DNA of 41,053 nucleotides from CAYRZL01 sp964428795 (GTDB taxonomy: Bacteria > Bacillota > Clostridia > Lachnospirales > Lachnospiraceae). A program made the position numbers and the translations under genes. The DNA is taken from positions 1-41,053 of the forward strand of contig CAYRZL010000014.1 in the NCBI GenBank assembly GCA_964428795.1. The letters run 5' to 3'. Shown here piece by piece: positions 16,656-24,049 of the stretch (within the stretch, counting starts at the first letter, position 1; each line of letters opens with the position of its first letter). A model generated the notes under the pieces. It saw nothing but the letters and a program-made list of their open reading frames with translations. It made no database searches and was not told the origin of the DNA.

Positions 16656-17765
16656 ATGAGTGAAACAAAATCCATTATGGATTATGAGACGATAGCGCTG
16701 GACGATGAAAACAGTGCGCTGGTTATAATCGACCAGACAAAACTGCCATATAAGACAGAGATTATACATCTGACAAAGCAGAAACAGATATGGGATGCCA
16801 TCTATCTGTTGCAGGTGCGTGGAGCACCGGCCATTGGCTGTGCGGCAGCCATCGGTATCTATCTGGCAGCAAAAGAATTGATGAGAGACAACCCGGAGGA
16901 TGATTTTGAGGCATTTTATCCGAAATTTGCGGCAGCAAAGGAGTATCTGGACTCTTCCAGACCGACTGCGGTAAACCTGTCCTGGGCGCTGAACCGTATG
17001 GATGCTGTCTGCAGGGCAAATGCAGATAAGCCTATGAAGGAGCTGCTTCAGATTCTGAAGCAGGAGGCGATAGAGATCAAAGAAGAAGATACCTGGGTAT
17101 GCAGGACCATCGGTGAGTATGGTCTGAGTCTGGTAAAACCGGGAGACGGTCTGCTGACCCACTGCAATGCGGGACAGCTTGCTACCTCCAAATACGGTAC
17201 CGCAACCGCACCTATGTATCTTGGACATGAAAGAGGATACAATTTCCGTGTGTTTGCAGACGAGACAAGACCGCTTTTGCAGGGCGCCCGTCTGACTGCT
17301 TATGAGCTGCAGTCGTCGGGTCTGGATGTGACATTGATCTGTGATAATATGTCCGCAACCGTTATGAAGAAGGGCTGGGTCAATGCAGTGTTTGTAGGTT
17401 GTGATCGCGTGGCAGCAAACGGAGATACCGCAAACAAGATCGGTACATCCGTAGTGGCTACTGTGGCAAAACGCTACAATGTGCCAGTCTATATATGTGC
17501 TCCCACATCTACAATTGACATGAACTGCCCTACCGGAGATGATATCCATATCGAGGAGCGTCCGGCGGAGGAAGTGACGGAGATGTGGTACAAAGAGCGT
17601 ATGGCGCCGGAGGGGGTAAAAGTATTTAATCCGGCATTTGACGTGACAGATCATGACCTGATCGCAGGTATCATCACCGAGTACGGGATTGCAAGAGAAC
17701 CGTATACGGAATCTCTGAAAGAAATTTTTGCGAAGAAAGAAAAAGCGCAGAACGCGAAAGCATAA
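16656..17765 (+). CDS. mtnA: Methylthioribose-1-phosphate isomerase
   Basis: A 369-residue eIF2B-like isomerase converting 5-methylthioribose-1-phosphate to methylthioribulose-1-phosphate in methionine salvage. Diagnostic segments are QVRGAPAIGCAAAIG (about residues 51-65), THCNAGQLATSKYGT (about 167-181) with the catalytic Cys, DETRPLLQGARLTAYEL (about 204-220) and GCDRVAANGDTANKIGT (about 248-264) with the catalytic Asp. It is not accompanied by other mtn genes here. A strong stem-loop directly after it also covers the end of convergent rpoN. Confidence 0.93.
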   Translation: MSETKSIMDYETIALDDENSALVIIDQTKLPYKTEIIHLTKQKQIWDAIYLLQVRGAPAIGCAAAIGIYLAAKELMRDNPEDDFEAFYPKFAAAKEYLDSSRPTAVNLSWALNRMDAVCRANADKPMKELLQILKQEAIEIKEEDTWVCRTIGEYGLSLVKPGDGLLTHCNAGQLATSKYGTATAPMYLGHERGYNFRVFADETRPLLQGARLTAYELQSSGLDVTLICDNMSATVMKKGWVNAVFVGCDRVAANGDTANKIGTSVVATVAKRYNVPVYICAPTSTIDMNCPTGDDIHIEERPAEEVTEMWYKERMAPEGVKVFNPAFDVTDHDLIAGIITEYGIAREPYTESLKEIFAKKEKAQNAKA

Positions 17766-17774
17766 TGTAAATTC

Positions 17775-17809
17775 GGGAGGGGATCATTTTATATAAATGA
17801 TCTCCTCCC
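17775..17809. terminator. Bidirectional terminator shared by mtnA and rpoN
   Basis: GGGAGGGGATCATTT (17775-17789) pairs with AAATGATCTCCTCCC (17795-17809) with one mismatch, followed by ACTTTT on the plus strand. The right arm and loop also encode the last residues and stop codon of rpoN on the minus strand. Confidence 0.8.
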
Positions 17810-19162
17810 ACTTTTATCGGGAAGTCCCATCTCTGTGCGGTATTTATTTACCGTTCTTCTTGATATTCTGATGTGAAATTCTTCCAGTCTTTGGCTGATC
17901 CCCTGATCGCTCAGCGGTTTCTTTTTATCTTCATCATCCACAATTTTCTGAATCAGCGCTTTAATCTGTTCCGGGGTTTTTTCTTCCGCATTGCCGGAGT
18001 TTCTTGCCGCTATTGAGGTGAGAAAATAATTCAGTGGAAAAATCCCCCAGGAGCATTGCACATATTTTCCCCGCAGGGTTCTGCTGATGGTAGATTCGTG
18101 AAGGTTGAGCTCTGCCGCCAGATCCAGCAATTTCATAGGGCATTTGTGCCCGATGCCATACAGAAAAAAATCACGTTGTTTTTCCACCAGAGATTTCATG
18201 ACCCGGGAAAGGGTTGAGGATCGTTGGGAGATACAGTTTGTCACCCACTGTGCCTGAGCTATTTTTTCCTGAAGATACGTTTTTGTCTCCCTGTCAGGTG
18301 TCTCCTTTAAAAGCTGCTGATAGTAGCTGCTGATGGTAAAATGTGGGTATTGAAATTCATTGATCAGTATTTCAAACTTATCCTCCAATTTTACTACCAC
18401 CACATCCGGGCTGATATAGTGGAGCTGTTCCCGGCTGCTGAAAGAATTTCCGGGTTTTGGATTCAAGGCGCGGATTTCCTCGCATGCATCCAGAACTTTG
18501 TCAATGGATATTTTCAGCTTTTTTGCAATGTCATGGAGATGATTTTTTGCAATATCCTCCAAGTGATTTTGTATTAGAACTTCCGAGATATGAGAGTAGT
18601 CCTTTTTTCGGTATAGCTGCAAAAGCAGACATTCCTTCAAATCTCTTGCGCCCACACCGGCAGGGTCTAATGCTTGAATGTCCTTGAGAAGGTTTTGGAC
18701 ATTATCCGTGGAAACAGAAAAATATTGTGCAACAGATGAAAGCTCATCCGTAAAATATCCCCGTGCATCCAGAGATAGAATCATAAATTCTATGATAGTC
18801 CGCTCCTCTTTGGAATAATCTGAAAGCAAAATCTGAGCCAGAAGATAGTCACTTAAGTTTTCTTCGGATGATCTGCTGTCATGCCAGTTGTTCTGCATAT
18901 TTTCGGCAGAACGCTCCTGCTGATAGTAGACTTTGTTTTGCAGGTCCGTGGATTCCAGCCAGTCTAATTTACGCTGCAAATCATCTGCTCTGCTATCCGG
19001 TTGTATAGAAACAGAATCAGGAAGTTCTATGACCGGATTTTCTAAAGCAAGCTTTTCTATATAGCTTTCCAGCTCCTGGGCGTTCATCTGAAGGATTTCC
19101 ATAGATTGCACCATATGCTGAGATAAAACCTGTTTTTGACTGAGATCAATTTTTAATTCCAT
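17789..19162 (-). CDS. rpoN: RNA polymerase sigma-54 factor
   Basis: A 457-residue sigma-54. Region I begins LSQKQVLSQHMVQSMEILQM and LALENPVIEL (Gln/Leu-rich activator-interacting region); the core-binding domain occupies about residues 90-270; the C-terminal HTH contains LAAELNLHESTISRTLRGKY (about 347-366); and the RpoN box is ISRRTVNKYR (about 437-446), the segment that reads the -24 element. It directs transcription only with AAA+ activators. One such activator and two near-consensus -24/-12 promoters lie within the next 4 kb. The gene seems monocistronic. Confidence 0.96.
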   Translation of the reverse strand: MELKIDLSQKQVLSQHMVQSMEILQMNAQELESYIEKLALENPVIELPDSVSIQPDSRADDLQRKLDWLESTDLQNKVYYQQERSAENMQNNWHDSRSSEENLSDYLLAQILLSDYSKEERTIIEFMILSLDARGYFTDELSSVAQYFSVSTDNVQNLLKDIQALDPAGVGARDLKECLLLQLYRKKDYSHISEVLIQNHLEDIAKNHLHDIAKKLKISIDKVLDACEEIRALNPKPGNSFSSREQLHYISPDVVVVKLEDKFEILINEFQYPHFTISSYYQQLLKETPDRETKTYLQEKIAQAQWVTNCISQRSSTLSRVMKSLVEKQRDFFLYGIGHKCPMKLLDLAAELNLHESTISRTLRGKYVQCSWGIFPLNYFLTSIAARNSGNAEEKTPEQIKALIQKIVDDEDKKKPLSDQGISQRLEEFHIRISRRTVNKYRTEMGLPDKSGRRSFI

Positions 19163-19308
19163 AGCGATTCCTCATTTGCTGTAAAAATTTCATGATGGTT
19201 TTCTTATGGCTGTATCAACGGAATATTTATCAATATTTGTCGTTCCGTCTGGCTATCATTATACATTGCCATGGCAGAAAAAGCAATTATCCTACAGGGG
19301 TTGAAAAG

Positions 19309-19342
19309 GGCGGTACTTCTGTATGTTTGCAGAAGTACCGCC
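19309..19342 (-). terminator. Terminator of the hydrolase operon
   Basis: Perfect 13-bp stem GGCGGTACTTCTG (19309-19321) / CAGAAGTACCGCC (19330-19342), followed on the minus strand by CTTTTC. It lies 49 bases past the stop of the second hydrolase-like gene. The remaining bases 19163-19308 up to rpoN show no feature beyond AT-rich sequence. Confidence 0.75.
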
Positions 19343-19390
19343 GCTTTATAAGCAGATGCTCAGCATACGCCCGTATATTGCTGAATCTTT

Positions 19391-20155
19391 TTATTTTTTG
19401 TATTTTGGCGGCTTATTGTCACAAACATGTGACCAGGTACCGTCCGGATTCTGCCTGGTGCGCAGGTCAAATTTTATATTCTGGTAGGGATTTGGATGGT
19501 CCTTCCAGAGATTATATATCTGGGGCAGAAAGTATTTAAAGCGCCCTGCTTCATATTCGTTGTGTTCTACTGTCTTTACCGGATCTGCTTTGGCACGGTA
19601 TTCACGGATCCAGGGAGCATCATCCTTATGAACCAGCTTTATTGTGATCCATTTAGTGCCATTGTCCATTTTTTCGTACATATGGATCAGGCGCATCCCG
19701 TGTGTGCTATCCCCAAATGTACCGTCAGAGATCCAGCAATGTTCGGCACATTCCGTGAATGGATAGTTATCCATACTGATACGTTTCATATGTACCGGGA
19801 GCAGATGGTTGGTTTCATACAGATATTCCGTAGAGCCTTCGTAGCCGACTTCGTTTGGGGGCACTTCCCACTGGAAGCCCAGATGCTCACCCGGCGCCCA
19901 GAGATAGTATACTTTTTCCAAATTTCCCCAAAACCAGTCCAGCATTTCCGGGGATACACCCTCTAAATATTTTACTTCATCTTCTCCAACCATCATATAA
20001 CCGCTGTTTTTCCATTTTTCATGGAACTGATAGCCGCCTTCCTTAGAGGGAAGAGAAGGCGCTTTGTCGTAGGGAAGGGTAGAGGTATATGGAGTCTCTA
20101 ACTCCGGGTAGAAGGTCTGACCGCAGTTCGGTCTGCTTTTTTCTTGTAATGACAT
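19391..20155 (-). CDS. Divergent PhlG/phloretin-hydrolase-like protein
   Basis: About 254 residues, read as a divergent relative of the DAPG/phloretin hydrolase family. The segment LDWFWGNLEKVYYLWAPGEH aligns by eye with NWWFAWHALEDLRYMIWYPG of the adjacent gene product, and the C-terminus has EHNEYEAGRF...LPQIY matching EHSAQEYTNL...LPELY. Candidate metal ligands are His91, Glu114 and the pair His198/Glu202 (HxxxE), the same set and order as zinc-binding PhlG. The ATG at 20155 is chosen because AAGGAG lies 11 bases upstream, whereas the earlier ATG at 20176 has none. It is the second gene of the operon, 23 bases after the first. It may form a heteromer or act on a related substrate. Confidence 0.6.
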   Translation of the reverse strand: MSLQEKSRPNCGQTFYPELETPYTSTLPYDKAPSLPSKEGGYQFHEKWKNSGYMMVGEDEVKYLEGVSPEMLDWFWGNLEKVYYLWAPGEHLGFQWEVPPNEVGYEGSTEYLYETNHLLPVHMKRISMDNYPFTECAEHCWISDGTFGDSTHGMRLIHMYEKMDNGTKWITIKLVHKDDAPWIREYRAKADPVKTVEHNEYEAGRFKYFLPQIYNLWKDHPNPYQNIKFDLRTRQNPDGTWSHVCDNKPPKYKK

Positions 20156-20178
20156 AATGACTTGTTCTCCTTGCATCT

Positions 20179-21006
20179 TTATTCGTATTTTCCGCCCATC
20201 ATCCGGTAGAGCTCCGGAAGAATGCGGGCAAGATTTGTATATTCCTGGGCTGAATGCTCCGTTAATTTAATGATATTTCCTACAGGCATTTTTTCACCGT
20301 CGGGGATCATTTTGACTTTCTTTCCGTTTACAAGTGTGCAGCCCCGCCATGTCCTGCTTCTGAGTTCGACGCCTTCTCTTGTTTCGCGGAAATAGTGGAG
20401 AAGGATTCTCTGGCGTTCCGGTGCCAGAGTTTTATCCTCCGGATCGGAAACCGCTCCCATGACAGTGATGCCAGGTGTTTTCGCATAAAGTTCCGGGTCA
20501 AATCCCAGAGTTTCCATATCCACAAATGGGATGGCGTGTGGGGGAGGCACAATCCCGGCGCCCATGATATCTTCGCAGACTGTGTGGGTGATATTCATAT
20601 GCTTTTCTTCCGGTGAAATATTCGGATCGCATATTTTTTTTCGTCCTTCCTCTGTCACATGAATTGCGAAGTGAGCGCCCGGATACCAGATCATATAACG
20701 AAGATCCTCCAAAGCATGCCATGCAAACCACCAGTTTACCATATCCAGTGTAACACCGGGCATATGAAACAGAGTTGCGATATATGCGGTTCCGTCCGGC
20801 ATCTGGCAATATCCGGTTTCTACTTTATGATACCCGGGCTTTAACAGTTCGTTGACGTTTTCCGGATCTAAAGCATCACGGTAATCCATTGGTCCCTTTT
20901 TCATGATTTCGACGACAGAGGGATCCGGCTCAGGTAATTCCTGAAAATAAAATTTTGCATATGGTTTTTTCAGCTCTTCTTCAGTAAGTTCTCTCTTCAG
21001 ATTCAT
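20179..21006 (-). CDS. PhlG/phloretin hydrolase family C-C hydrolase
   Basis: About 275 residues. ETGYCQMPDGTAYIATLF, FHMPGVTLDMVNWWFAWH and LEDLRYMIWYPGAHF are characteristic of the family containing 2,4-diacetylphloroglucinol hydrolase PhlG and phloretin hydrolase of Eubacterium ramulus, which cut the bond between an acyl group and an aromatic ring. Candidate zinc ligands are His112, Glu145, His251 and Glu255, matching the spacing recalled for PhlG (His129, Glu160, His270, Glu274). The ATG at 21006 is preferred over an in-frame ATG at 21060: AAAAAGGAG lies 10 bases upstream and the 21060 codon falls inside the sigma-54 promoter. First gene of a two-gene sigma-54 operon. True substrate unknown. 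Confidence 0.78.
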   Translation of the reverse strand: MNLKRELTEEELKKPYAKFYFQELPEPDPSVVEIMKKGPMDYRDALDPENVNELLKPGYHKVETGYCQMPDGTAYIATLFHMPGVTLDMVNWWFAWHALEDLRYMIWYPGAHFAIHVTEEGRKKICDPNISPEEKHMNITHTVCEDIMGAGIVPPPHAIPFVDMETLGFDPELYAKTPGITVMGAVSDPEDKTLAPERQRILLHYFRETREGVELRSRTWRGCTLVNGKKVKMIPDGEKMPVGNIIKLTEHSAQEYTNLARILPELYRMMGGKYE

Positions 21007-21047
21007 AAAAGTCCAGCTCCTTTTTTGTATTTTGATAAAAATATAAG

Positions 21048-21065
21048 AAGCAAAATCCATGCCAA
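21048..21065 (-). promoter_or_regulatory. Sigma-54 (-24/-12) promoter, left operon
   Basis: The minus strand reads TTGGCATGGATTTTGCTT: GG at 21063-21062 and GC at 21051-21050 with exactly 10 bases between, the sigma-54 hallmark. The start point would be near 21038, about 30 bases before the ATG of the first hydrolase gene. Confidence 0.82.
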
Positions 21066-21102
21066 AAATAAACTTAAAAAAGTAGTATAAGAAAAAAGAA
21101 TG

Positions 21103-21123
21103 TATGCTGAAAAACTAAGCATA
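21103..21123. promoter_or_regulatory. Candidate activator-binding dyad TATGCT-N9-AGCATA
   Basis: Perfect 6-bp arms at 21103-21108 and 21118-21123. It lies about 65-85 bases upstream of the predicted start of the left sigma-54 promoter, the usual place for an enhancer site, and about 70 bases upstream of the activator gene's own -35 box. Confidence 0.45.
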
Positions 21124-21169
21124 TATTAAAAAAATAAACACTTATGTATAAAAATAAAACAAAAGAAGG

Positions 21170-21198
21170 TTGCTGAAAATTATAAAGTCCGGTATAAT
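21170..21198 (+). promoter_or_regulatory. Sigma-A promoter of the sigma-54 activator gene
   Basis: TTGCTG (21170-21175), 17-base spacer, consensus TATAAT (21193-21198), about 20 bases before a GGGGGA ribosome site. Confidence 0.8.
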
Positions 21199-21224
21199 AT
21201 AAAAAAATATTTTTGGGGGAAATC

Positions 21225-22646
21225 ATGAAATTAACATTGACAAAAGAGCAGTTGGTGACCCGTGGAGGAATGCTGGACTATATGATGGATGCTCTGCCGA
21301 ATCCGTCTATCCTGGTGGATGAGAATGGATTGATACTTTATGCCAGCAAGCAGACCCATCATACATGGAAGGACAAGGCGAAGGATCGCTATAAATCTCC
21401 GATCCGTTCCGATGAATCCCGGGAGATCGTCTATACCACACTGAAAACAGGAAAGGCTCAGATAGATAAAGTGGCAACGATCAATGGACAGAAAGTGCTG
21501 ACCAATACGATTCCTGTTGTGGATGGGGAAAAGATTATAGGCGCCCTGTGTACGACAACCATACAGGATCTTGCATCTTTAAAGGATGTTGTGGCGAAAA
21601 TAGGAAAGACACATCAGGATAAAAAGATGTATGACACCCTGTCCAGAACAGTAAGCAGATACCGGTTTGAGGATTTCCTGGGTGAGAGTGAAGCTGCCAA
21701 AAGAGTGATCAGACAGTGTCAGATGGCAGCAAAGTCCGAGTATTCTATTTTGATCATCGGTGAAACCGGATGCGGAAAGGAGATTCTTTCCAGTGCGATT
21801 CATACGGAGCGGACACGTTTACGGGCAAAGCCTTTTGTAAAGATAAACTGTACCGCTATACCGGACAATCTGATCGAGTCCGAGCTCTTCGGATATGAAA
21901 AGGGAGCATTTACCGGGGCTCATACAGCAAAGGAAGGTAAATTTGAGATGGCGGAAGATGGTACGATCCTGCTGGATGAGATCGGAGATATGAATCTGGG
22001 GCTGCAAAGCAAACTGCTGCGTGTTTTAGAAGAGCGGGAATTTGAGCGGGTCGGCGGAGATAAGGTATATCCCCTGCGGGCAAATATCATTGCCACAACA
22101 AATAAGAATCTGGCAGTTTTGGCGGAGGAAGAAAAATTCCGAATGGATCTGTATTACAGGCTTGCTACGATAGAAATCCATATTCCTGCTTTGCGGGATA
22201 GGAAGGAAGATATTCCCTTATTACTGCAATATTTTATAGAAAAATTTCAGGAAGATATTACACTGGAAGATGAAGCAAAGCAATATCTGATGCAATATTC
22301 CTGGCCCGGAAATGTGAGACAGCTTAGACATCTGGTCATTCGTCTGAGTGTACTGTATGCAGGGCAGACGATTACAAAGGAGATTCTTGAGGAATGCTTT
22401 CAGGTTGGTAAGAGGAAAAAAGGGATAACTTCTGCCGAAAAAAATGCAGCGGCGGAGCCTCGGGGAGTGCGGGAGGAACCGGAAGATCATCCCCCGGAGG
22501 ATTATTCGCTGGAAGCATTGGAGAAGGTGCATATACGGAAAAGATTGTGGGCGAATGAAGGGAATATTGCAAGGACAGCGGCGGAGCTTGGTATCACAAG
22601 AAATACGCTGTACAGTAAAATGAAAAAGTATAATATTACGTTGTAA
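21225..22646 (+). CDS. Sigma-54-dependent transcriptional activator (PAS-AAA+-Fis)
   Basis: About 473 residues. The N-terminal PAS-like sensory domain (roughly 8-125) includes ALPNPSILVDENGLILYAS. The AAA+ domain has Walker A GETGCGKE (about 179-186), the sigma-54-contacting loop GAFTGA (about 227-232), Walker B TILLDEIGDM and arginine-finger region FRMDLYYRLATIEIHIPALRDR split across two helices. A Fis-type HTH ends the protein (GNIARTAAELGITRNTLYSKM). It opens sigma-54 promoters by ATP hydrolysis after sensing a small molecule through PAS. The ATG at 21225 is chosen over an upstream TTG because of GGGGGA spacing. It sits between two divergent operons that both have sigma-54 promoters, so it is the obvious regulator of both. 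Confidence 0.93.
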   Translation: MKLTLTKEQLVTRGGMLDYMMDALPNPSILVDENGLILYASKQTHHTWKDKAKDRYKSPIRSDESREIVYTTLKTGKAQIDKVATINGQKVLTNTIPVVDGEKIIGALCTTTIQDLASLKDVVAKIGKTHQDKKMYDTLSRTVSRYRFEDFLGESEAAKRVIRQCQMAAKSEYSILIIGETGCGKEILSSAIHTERTRLRAKPFVKINCTAIPDNLIESELFGYEKGAFTGAHTAKEGKFEMAEDGTILLDEIGDMNLGLQSKLLRVLEEREFERVGGDKVYPLRANIIATTNKNLAVLAEEEKFRMDLYYRLATIEIHIPALRDRKEDIPLLLQYFIEKFQEDITLEDEAKQYLMQYSWPGNVRQLRHLVIRLSVLYAGQTITKEILEECFQVGKRKKGITSAEKNAAAEPRGVREEPEDHPPEDYSLEALEKVHIRKRLWANEGNIARTAAELGITRNTLYSKMKKYNITL

Positions 22647-22652
22647 GAAAAG

Positions 22653-22690
22653 GAGCAGAATCATATCAAGTGGTGGTTCTGTTCTTTTTT
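22653..22690 (+). terminator. Intrinsic terminator after the activator gene
   Basis: GAGCAGAATC (22653-22662) pairs with GGTTCTGTTC (22675-22684) allowing G-U pairs, followed by six T. Confidence 0.7.
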
Positions 22691-22737
22691 ATCGGCAGGT
22701 GCGCAAAAAGTTTTGATGACTATTTTGCTGAAAAAAG

Positions 22738-22754
22738 TTGGCATGATAATTGCA
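22738..22754 (+). promoter_or_regulatory. Sigma-54 (-24/-12) promoter, right operon
   Basis: TTGGCATGATAATTGCA: GG at 22740-22741 and GC at 22752-22753 with exactly 10 bases between. It shares TTGGCATG with the left sigma-54 promoter. Predicted start near 22765, 28 bases before the first gene. Confidence 0.85.
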
Positions 22755-22792
22755 ATATTATTAGGCAACAAGATGATTAGGAGGAGAAGAAA

Positions 22793-24037
22793 ATGTCAAC
22801 TTATAAAAAAAGATTGATGCGGATTCAAAATGCGATTGATCTGAAGGAATCTGACAGAGTTCCATGGGCTCCGTATTGCCAGGGATATCTGGCGTATCAC
22901 GCAGGATATACAATGAAAGATATTGTATATGATATGGGAAAAGCCAAAGATGCATTTGTCAGATTCGTGACAGATTACAATCCTGATACCTTATTTCAGA
23001 TTGCCAACAATAATGTGGGTATGGGACCGATCTGGGAGCGTATGAAAATGAAAAACCTTGCATGGGCCGGCGGACCGGACAAACGGGTGGATGATAACAG
23101 CATTCACCAGTTTCTGGAGTATCCTTTGCTGGAAGAGGAGGAGATGGAAGAATTTTGCACGGATTTTTCCGGATATTTGATCACCAAAGGTTTTCCGAGA
23201 GTGGGAGGTTTGTTTGATGAGATGGCAAACTGGAGATTCAACAAGATCAATCCGACCTTTAACGGTCTGGCAAATGTAATTTCCATGTTGAGCACACCTG
23301 CATCCAAAGAGATGATTCAGGAATTCTGGGCTGTAGATGAGATGATCCGGGAACGGAAAGCAAAGATCACGGATATCGAAAATACGATTGAAAAATTAGG
23401 ATATCCGGTTTTAGACAGAGGCGGAGCAGCAGTTCCTTTTGACCGGTACAGCGATATTTACCGGGGAACGTTAGATTCCATGATGGATCTTTATGATAAT
23501 GAAGATGTGATTTTATCCTATAGCCGCCAGAATCTGAAGCTCATGAAAGAGATGATACATGAACAGGGCAAATTCCTGAAGGGTAAATGGGTATTTATTG
23601 CACTGCATAAGGGCATGGACGGTTTTATGTCGGATGAGCAGTATGCAAAATATTATTGGAAGGATCTGCTGGAGGTAATAGAAGAGATTGTTGCCTGCGA
23701 TATGGTACCATACATTTTTACCGAAGGAAAGTACGATACCCGGCTGGAATACTTAAAAGAGGTTCCAAGGGGAAAAACAGTAGTTCATATTGAGGACTGC
23801 AATATGAAAGAGGTAAAACGGATTCTGGGAGATGTGGCGTGCATTGAGGGAGGATTTCCTTCTTATCTGCTGGAACATGGCACAAAGGAGGAAGTTGTGG
23901 ATATGTGCAAGTCGCTGATCGATGACTGTGCGGCAGGCGGCGGTTACATCTTTTCTACAGATGGAGGAATGGACAATGTGAAACCGGAGCTTCTGGATGC
24001 GGCTATGGATACAATATTGACTTATGGAAAACACTAA
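22793..24037 (+). CDS. URO-D-family protein lacking the MtaA zinc motif
   Basis: A 414-residue protein of the uroporphyrinogen decarboxylase (URO-D) superfamily, judged from the overall TIM-barrel pattern (RMQIN-like start, DRVPWAPYCQGYLAYHAGYT, EEIVACDMVPYIFTEGKYD, VVHIEDCNMKEVKRILGDVA, CIEGGFPSYLL and a C-terminal GGGYIFSTDGGMDNVKPEL). Relatives in anaerobes act as methyl-transfer proteins with corrinoid cofactors rather than in haem synthesis. The HxC...C zinc ligands of MtaA/MtbA are not present: the equivalent strand has TEGKYD and the next has HIEDC. First gene of the right sigma-54 operon, with AGGAGG at the start; 12 bases precede the MFS gene. Exact reaction unknown. Confidence 0.75.
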   Translation: MSTYKKRLMRIQNAIDLKESDRVPWAPYCQGYLAYHAGYTMKDIVYDMGKAKDAFVRFVTDYNPDTLFQIANNNVGMGPIWERMKMKNLAWAGGPDKRVDDNSIHQFLEYPLLEEEEMEEFCTDFSGYLITKGFPRVGGLFDEMANWRFNKINPTFNGLANVISMLSTPASKEMIQEFWAVDEMIRERKAKITDIENTIEKLGYPVLDRGGAAVPFDRYSDIYRGTLDSMMDLYDNEDVILSYSRQNLKLMKEMIHEQGKFLKGKWVFIALHKGMDGFMSDEQYAKYYWKDLLEVIEEIVACDMVPYIFTEGKYDTRLEYLKEVPRGKTVVHIEDCNMKEVKRILGDVACIEGGFPSYLLEHGTKEEVVDMCKSLIDDCAAGGGYIFSTDGGMDNVKPELLDAAMDTILTYGKH

Positions 24038-24049
24038 AGGAGAGAAAAA

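Noticed and set aside
16635..17654. Long open frame antisense to mtnA (339 codons)
   Set aside because: Cys/His/Arg-rich translation typical of antisense frames; mtnA on the plus strand explains the region fully.
21060..21060. Upstream in-frame ATG as start of the first hydrolase gene
   Set aside because: It lies inside the sigma-54 promoter, upstream of the predicted transcript start, and has no ribosome site; the ATG at 21006 fits.
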